9,703 bases of DNA from the NCBI GenBank assembly GCA_965652545.1, contig CBFGWV010000187.1:1-9703 (forward strand). The letters run 5' to 3'. The notes beneath the pieces are model-generated. The model saw only the letters and a program-made list of their open reading frames with translations, made no database searches and had not been told where the DNA came from. The DNA is from CBFGWV01 sp965652545 (lineage in GTDB: Bacteria; Pseudomonadota; Gammaproteobacteria; Competibacterales; Competibacteraceae). The position numbers and the translations under genes are program-made. Position 1 is the first letter of the stretch, and every line of letters starts with the position of its first letter. Below, in pieces: positions 5,017 to 9,703 of the stretch.

Positions 5017-6429
5017 ATGGCCACTGGCGCCGAAATTCTCAAGCTCATCGAAGACAAAGGCATCAAGTTCATCGACTATCGCTTCACCGATACCAAGGGC
5101 AAACAGCAGCACGTCACCGTGCCCTCGCATCAGGTCGACGAAGATGTGTTCGAGAACGGCAAAATGTTCGACGGCTCCTCCATCGCCGGCTGGAAGGGCA
5201 TCAACGAATCCGACATGATCCTCATGCCCGATCCGGACACGGCCATTGTCGACCCCTTCTTCGACGAACCCACGCTGAACATCACCTGCGATGTGGTCGA
5301 GCCCAGCACCATGCAGGGTTACGAGCGTGACCCGCGTTCGCTGGCGCGCCGCGCCGAGGCCTACCTCAAATCCACCGGGATCGCCGATACGGCCTACTTC
5401 GGCCCGGAGAACGAGTTCTTCGTGTTCGATGACGTACGCTTCGGCTCCGACATCAGCGGCTCCTTCGTCAAGGTGGACTCCGAAGAGGCCAGCTGGAACA
5501 CCGAGCGCGTCTACGCCGACGGCAACATGGGCCATCGGCCCGGCGTAAAGGGCGGTTACTTCCCCGTCCCGCCAGTCGACTCCCTGCACGATATCCGCGG
5601 CGCCATGTGCCTGGGGCTGGAGGAAATGGGCCTGACCGTCGAGGTCCACCACCATGAGGTGGCCACCGCCGGACAGTGCGAGATCGGCGTCGGCTTCGGT
5701 ACGCTGGTCAAGAAGGCCGACGAGGTCCAGACGCTGAAGTACGTGGTGCAGAACGTCGCCCACAACTACGGCAAGACCGCCACCTTCATGCCCAAGCCTC
5801 TGGTCGGCGACAACGGCAACGGCATGCACGTGCACCAGTCCCTGGCCAAAGACGGCAAGAACCTGTTCACCGGTGACGGCTACGGCGGGCTGTCGGACAC
5901 GGCGCTGTACTACATCGGCGGCATCATCAAGCACGCCCGTGCGCTCAACGCGTTCACCAACCCGGCGACCAACAGCTACAAGCGCCTGGTGCCCGGCTTC
6001 GAAGCCCCAGTGATGCTGGCCTACTCGGCACGCAACCGTTCCGCGTCGATCCGCATCCCCTTCATCGCCAACCCCAAGGGCCGGCGCATCGAGGTGCGCT
6101 TCCCCGACTCCATGGCCAACCCCTACCTGGCCTTCTCGGCCATGATGATGGCCGGCCTGGATGGCATTTTGAACAAGATCCACCCCGGCGCGGCCATGGA
6201 CAAGGACTTGTACGACCTGCCGCCGGAAGAGGAAAAGCAGATCCCGCAGGTCTGCTACGCCCTGGACCAGGCGCTGGCCGCACTGGATGCCGACCGCGAG
6301 TTCCTCAAGGCCGGCGGTGTGTTCACCGATGATCTGATCGACGCCTACATCGATCTGAAGATGGGCGAAGTCACGCGCTTGCGCATGACCACGCACCCCA
6401 TCGAGTTCGATATGTATTACAGCTTGTAA
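5017..6429 (+). CDS. glnA: Glutamine synthetase type I (GSI-beta)
   Basis: Makes glutamine from glutamate, ammonia and ATP as a cytoplasmic dodecamer, the main entry of ammonia into metabolism. Its 470 residues match the usual length. The N-terminal beta-grasp domain ends near residue 100 and includes FDGSSI at 51-56. Catalytic-domain metal ligands are E131 and E133 (GPENEFF), E214 and E222 (HHEVATAGQCEIG), H271 (GNGMHVHQS) and E359 (RRIEVRFPD). The nucleotide and ammonia regions are intact. Y399 in KDLYDLPPEE is the adenylylation tyrosine of the beta subtype, so control by GlnE and PII is expected, although neither gene is in this window. The start is fixed by GGAGGA six bases upstream. A sigma-54 promoter with NtrC boxes precedes the gene and a strong terminator follows, so ntrBC is largely a separate unit. 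Confidence 0.98.
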   Translation: MATGAEILKLIEDKGIKFIDYRFTDTKGKQQHVTVPSHQVDEDVFENGKMFDGSSIAGWKGINESDMILMPDPDTAIVDPFFDEPTLNITCDVVEPSTMQGYERDPRSLARRAEAYLKSTGIADTAYFGPENEFFVFDDVRFGSDISGSFVKVDSEEASWNTERVYADGNMGHRPGVKGGYFPVPPVDSLHDIRGAMCLGLEEMGLTVEVHHHEVATAGQCEIGVGFGTLVKKADEVQTLKYVVQNVAHNYGKTATFMPKPLVGDNGNGMHVHQSLAKDGKNLFTGDGYGGLSDTALYYIGGIIKHARALNAFTNPATNSYKRLVPGFEAPVMLAYSARNRSASIRIPFIANPKGRRIEVRFPDSMANPYLAFSAMMMAGLDGILNKIHPGAAMDKDLYDLPPEEEKQIPQVCYALDQALAALDADREFLKAGGVFTDDLIDAYIDLKMGEVTRLRMTTHPIEFDMYYSL

Positions 6430-6451
6430 TCGCAACCCAACGCGATGTGCG

Positions 6452-6484
6452 ACGCCCCCGTTTGTACGGGGGCGTTTGTTTTTT
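6452..6484 (+). terminator. Intrinsic terminator after glnA
   Basis: ACGCCCCCG (6452-6460) pairs perfectly with CGGGGGCGT (6467-6475) around a six-base loop. It is followed by a T-rich tract, TTTGTTTTTT (6475-6484). It lies 22 bp past the glnA stop, so most glnA transcripts should end before ntrB. Confidence 0.93.
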
Positions 6485-6502
6485 GGCCACCCGATTTCGG
6501 TC

Positions 6503-6521
6503 GTGCACTAAAATGGTGCAC
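6503..6521. promoter_or_regulatory. NtrC box overlapping the probable ntrBC promoter
   Basis: GTGCAC-TAAAATG-GTGCAC is a perfect dyad with 6-bp arms and matches the enteric NtrC consensus GCAC-N7-GTGC. The hexamer TAAAAT (6509-6514) inside it resembles a sigma-70 -10 element (five of six), though no good -35 is visible at 16-18 bp. It lies 19 bp past the glnA terminator and about 140 bp before ntrB. NtrC bound here would block that promoter, giving negative autoregulation as in enteric glnL. The box is seen; the repression is inferred. Confidence 0.8.
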
Positions 6522-6657
6522 AAGGCGCCGAAATGGGGCCCTGTTGCCGGGCGTCGCACCAACGATGCCGGCTTGTACGGCATGGATGCGTATGGTTCGG
6601 AAATTGCTTCACACCAATCGGCCACAGACGCCCGAAAACCGGACGCCGACAAGCGTG

Positions 6658-7729
6658 ATGGATTTGCCCCGCATGATGACGGATGACGCCCTCCGCGTAC
6701 TGGAACTGATGACCACCAGCGTGCTGGTGCTCGATCGCCGTCTGCACGTGCATTACATGAACCCGGCGGCGGAGATGCTGTTCGCCCTGAGTTTCCGCCT
6801 TGCCCGCGGCCAAGCCTACGAGGCCCTGGCCGGCGGCGCGGATGCGATGGTCGATGGCATGCGCCGCTGCCTGACCACCGGACACCCGTACACCGAACGC
6901 GAACTGCACCTGATGCTGCCGGGTGAGCGGCCCATCACCGTGGATTGCACCGTCTCCCCGATGAGCGAGGACGAGTCCACACCGTTGGAGCTGCTGGTGG
7001 AACTGCGCCAGGTGGACAGGTTGTTGAAGATCAGCCGCGAGGAGCAACTGGTCGCCCAGCATCACACCTCGCGCATGCTGGTGCGCAACCTGGCGCACGA
7101 GATCAAAAACCCCCTGGGCGGCATACGCGGGGCGGCCCAACTCCTCGAGGGCGAGTTCGAGGACGAGGCGCTCAAGGAATACACACGCATCATCATCGGT
7201 GAGGCCGACCGCCTGCGAAACCTGGTCGACCGCATGCTCGGCCCCAACCAGTTGCCGAATTACCGCCTGGTGAACGTGCACGAGATGCTCGAACGGGTGC
7301 GCGCTCTGGTGCAGGCCGAGAGCGGCGGTGCGTTGGTCATCGAGCGCGATTACGACCCGAGCATTCCGCCGATCGTGGCCGACGCCGATCAGCTCATCCA
7401 GGCGATTCTGAACATCGTGCGCAATGCCGCGCAGGCGCTTGAGCACCAAGGCAGCATCCTGCTGCGCACACGGGTACAGCGCCAGTTCACCATCGGCCAG
7501 CGGCGTCACAAATTGGTGGTGCGGCTGGATATCGTCGACAACGGTCCGGGCATTCCGGACAGCCTCAGGGAAGAGATCTTCTACCCCATGATCAGCGGAC
7601 GGGCCGACGGCACGGGTCTCGGCCTGTCCATCGCCCATACCTTGATCAGCCAGCACGGCGGACTGGTGGAGTGCGCCTCGCGCCCCGGCGAAACCGTCTT
7701 CACGCTGTATCTGCCGTTGGAGAACAACG

Positions 7730-7737
<8 letters not shown>
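6658..7737 (+). CDS. ntrB: Nitrogen regulation histidine kinase NR(II) (NtrB/GlnL)
   Basis: Cytoplasmic sensor kinase and phosphatase that, under PII control, phosphorylates NtrC when nitrogen is short. From the ATG at 6658 it has 359 residues, near the 349 of E. coli. An N-terminal PAS domain spans about 12-90. The dimerisation and phosphotransfer helix carries H147 in LAHEIKNPLGG. The catalytic domain has the N box (N252, N256 in LNIVRNAAQAL), DNGPGIP at 294-300, FYPMISGR at 308-315 and GTGLGLS at 318-324. No membrane segment is present. The start is uncertain: GTG at 6655, ATG at 6658 and ATG at 6673 are all in frame with weak ribosome binding sites. An open frame running further upstream reaches into the glnA terminator and is not believable in full. 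The stop overlaps the ntrC start by eight bases. Confidence 0.95.
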
Positions 7738-9127
<1,390 letters not shown>

Positions 9128-9191
9128 GACGACGGCCTGCGCCATGCTTGCCGTTTCGTACTCTCTTTCATCCGCTGGTCGGGGGGCAGTC

Positions 9192-9242
9192 ATGGGCAAG
9201 TGGTTGATGACGTTGCGGCGGCTCGATGGGTCGCCCGGGTGA
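9192..9242 (+). other. Possible 16-codon leader ORF coupled to trmL
   Basis: ATG at 9192 opens a frame (MGKWLMTLRRLDGSPG) that stops with TGA at 9240-9242, overlapping the GTG start of trmL at 9239 as GTGA. A G-rich run (GGGGGG at 9181-9186) lies five bases upstream and could act as a ribosome binding site. The trmL GTG has no clear site of its own, so coupling is plausible. An ORF this short can occur by chance. Confidence 0.3.
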
Positions 9243-9697
9243 TCCACGTCGTTCTCTACCAACCGGAGATTCCACCCAACACGGGCAATGTCATCCGCTT
9301 GTGCGCCAATACGGGTGCCCGACTGCATCTGGTCGAGCCGCTGGGCTTCGCCCTGGACGATGCCAAGCTGCGCCGAGCCGGTCTGGACTACCACGAGTGG
9401 GCGCAGGTCACGGTGCATCCGGATCTCGCCACGGCCCTGGCAGCCGTACGGTCCGGCCGTGTGTTCGCCTTCACCACCCGCGGGCAACGCCTGTACACCG
9501 AACCGGATTACCGCGACGGCGATGCGCTGCTGTTCGGGCCGGAGACCCGCGGCCTGCCGGCCGCCGTGCTGGATGCCCTGCCGGCGACGCAGCGCCTGCG
9601 CATCCCCATGCGGCCGGATGTACGCAGCCTCAACCTGTCCAACGCCGTGGCCGTGGCCGTGTATGAGGCGTGGCGGCAGGTGGGTTTTACGTTTTAA
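9239..9697 (+). CDS. trmL: tRNA (cytidine/uridine(34)-2'-O)-methyltransferase TrmL (YibK)
   Basis: SPOUT-family methyltransferase that 2'-O-methylates the wobble base of tRNA-Leu using S-adenosylmethionine, as known for E. coli TrmL. From the GTG at 9239 it has 152 residues, close to the 157 of E. coli. Family signatures are VLYQPEIPPNTGNVIRLCAN at 5-24, LRRAGLDYHEW at 44-54, FGPETRGLP at 99-107 and the trefoil-knot end RIPMRPDVRSLNLSNAVAVA at 121-140 followed by VYEAWRQ. The start at 9239 puts the first strand directly at the N terminus, as in the family. A GTG at 9200 would add 13 residues not typical of it. The C terminus is complete but slightly short. The gene lies 111 bp after ntrC on the same strand and may be read from that operon or its own promoter. 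No functional link to nitrogen control is implied. Confidence 0.93.
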   Translation: MIHVVLYQPEIPPNTGNVIRLCANTGARLHLVEPLGFALDDAKLRRAGLDYHEWAQVTVHPDLATALAAVRSGRVFAFTTRGQRLYTEPDYRDGDALLFGPETRGLPAAVLDALPATQRLRIPMRPDVRSLNLSNAVAVAVYEAWRQVGFTF

Positions 9698-9703
9698 GTT
9701 TTA

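Noticed and set aside
4424..5218. Open frames across the region upstream of glnA
   Set aside because: They run through the repeats, the NtrC boxes and the sigma-54 promoter and into glnA in another frame. Their amino-acid makeup is not protein-like.
4987..6435. Minus-strand open frame of about 480 codons opposite glnA
   Set aside because: It mirrors the glnA codon pattern, has shadow-frame composition (rich in Gly, Val, His, Asp), and has no ribosome site or family motif.
9132..9154. Terminator after ntrC (ACGGC/GCCGT)
   Set aside because: Only a 5-bp stem with a large irregular loop and no real T-tract.

Overview
The window is GC-rich, densely coding DNA from a proteobacterium, most likely a gammaproteobacterium. 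The evidence is the YcgL-family protein, the TrmL-type tRNA methyltransferase, and a glnA-ntrB-ntrC cluster whose proteins closely resemble the enteric ones. The genus cannot be read from the sequence. A GC-rich lineage such as Chromatiales or Ectothiorhodospiraceae would fit, but that is inference.

Layout. Positions 1-151 hold a 32-bp perfect inverted repeat built from paired 17-bp palindromes. It lies just downstream of a minus-strand M15-family D,D-/L,D-carboxypeptidase-like gene (188-733). A divergent small membrane protein of unknown function follows (890-1237). Its 3' end overlaps by 10 bp the end of a minus-strand pair transcribed right to left: a fold-type I aminotransferase (2768-3946), then, one base later, a sulfatase-superfamily hydrolase (1228-2766). 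The latter resembles phosphonate monoester hydrolases more than ordinary arylsulfatases. A minus-strand ycgL (4061-4315) precedes the pair. The next 700 bp carry no credible gene. They contain a REP-like palindrome, a 21-bp perfect inverted repeat enclosing an inner hairpin, a diverged 96-bp tandem duplication, and the glnA control region.

The right half is a nitrogen-assimilation module on the plus strand. glnA (5017-6429) has a sigma-54 promoter (GG/GC elements at 4919-4920 and 4931-4932). Two NtrC-type boxes upstream have centres 30 bp apart. A strong intrinsic terminator follows glnA at 6452-6484. A symmetric NtrC box at 6503-6521 overlaps a -10-like hexamer ahead of ntrB-ntrC (6658-9127). 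By the established enteric model, NtrB phosphorylates NtrC under nitrogen limitation. NtrC-P then drives sigma-54 transcription of glnA, and NtrC probably represses its own operon through the 6503-6521 box. GlnA keeps the adenylylation tyrosine, so post-translational control is also expected. The window ends with trmL, which has a GTG start overlapping the stop of a 16-codon upstream frame.

No CRISPR array, tRNA or rRNA gene, transposase or phage gene was seen, and nothing clearly amounts to an undescribed multigene system. The least explained parts are the two repeat structures (1-151 and 4543-4773), the PMH-like hydrolase with a possible active-site change, and its coupling to an aminotransferase.
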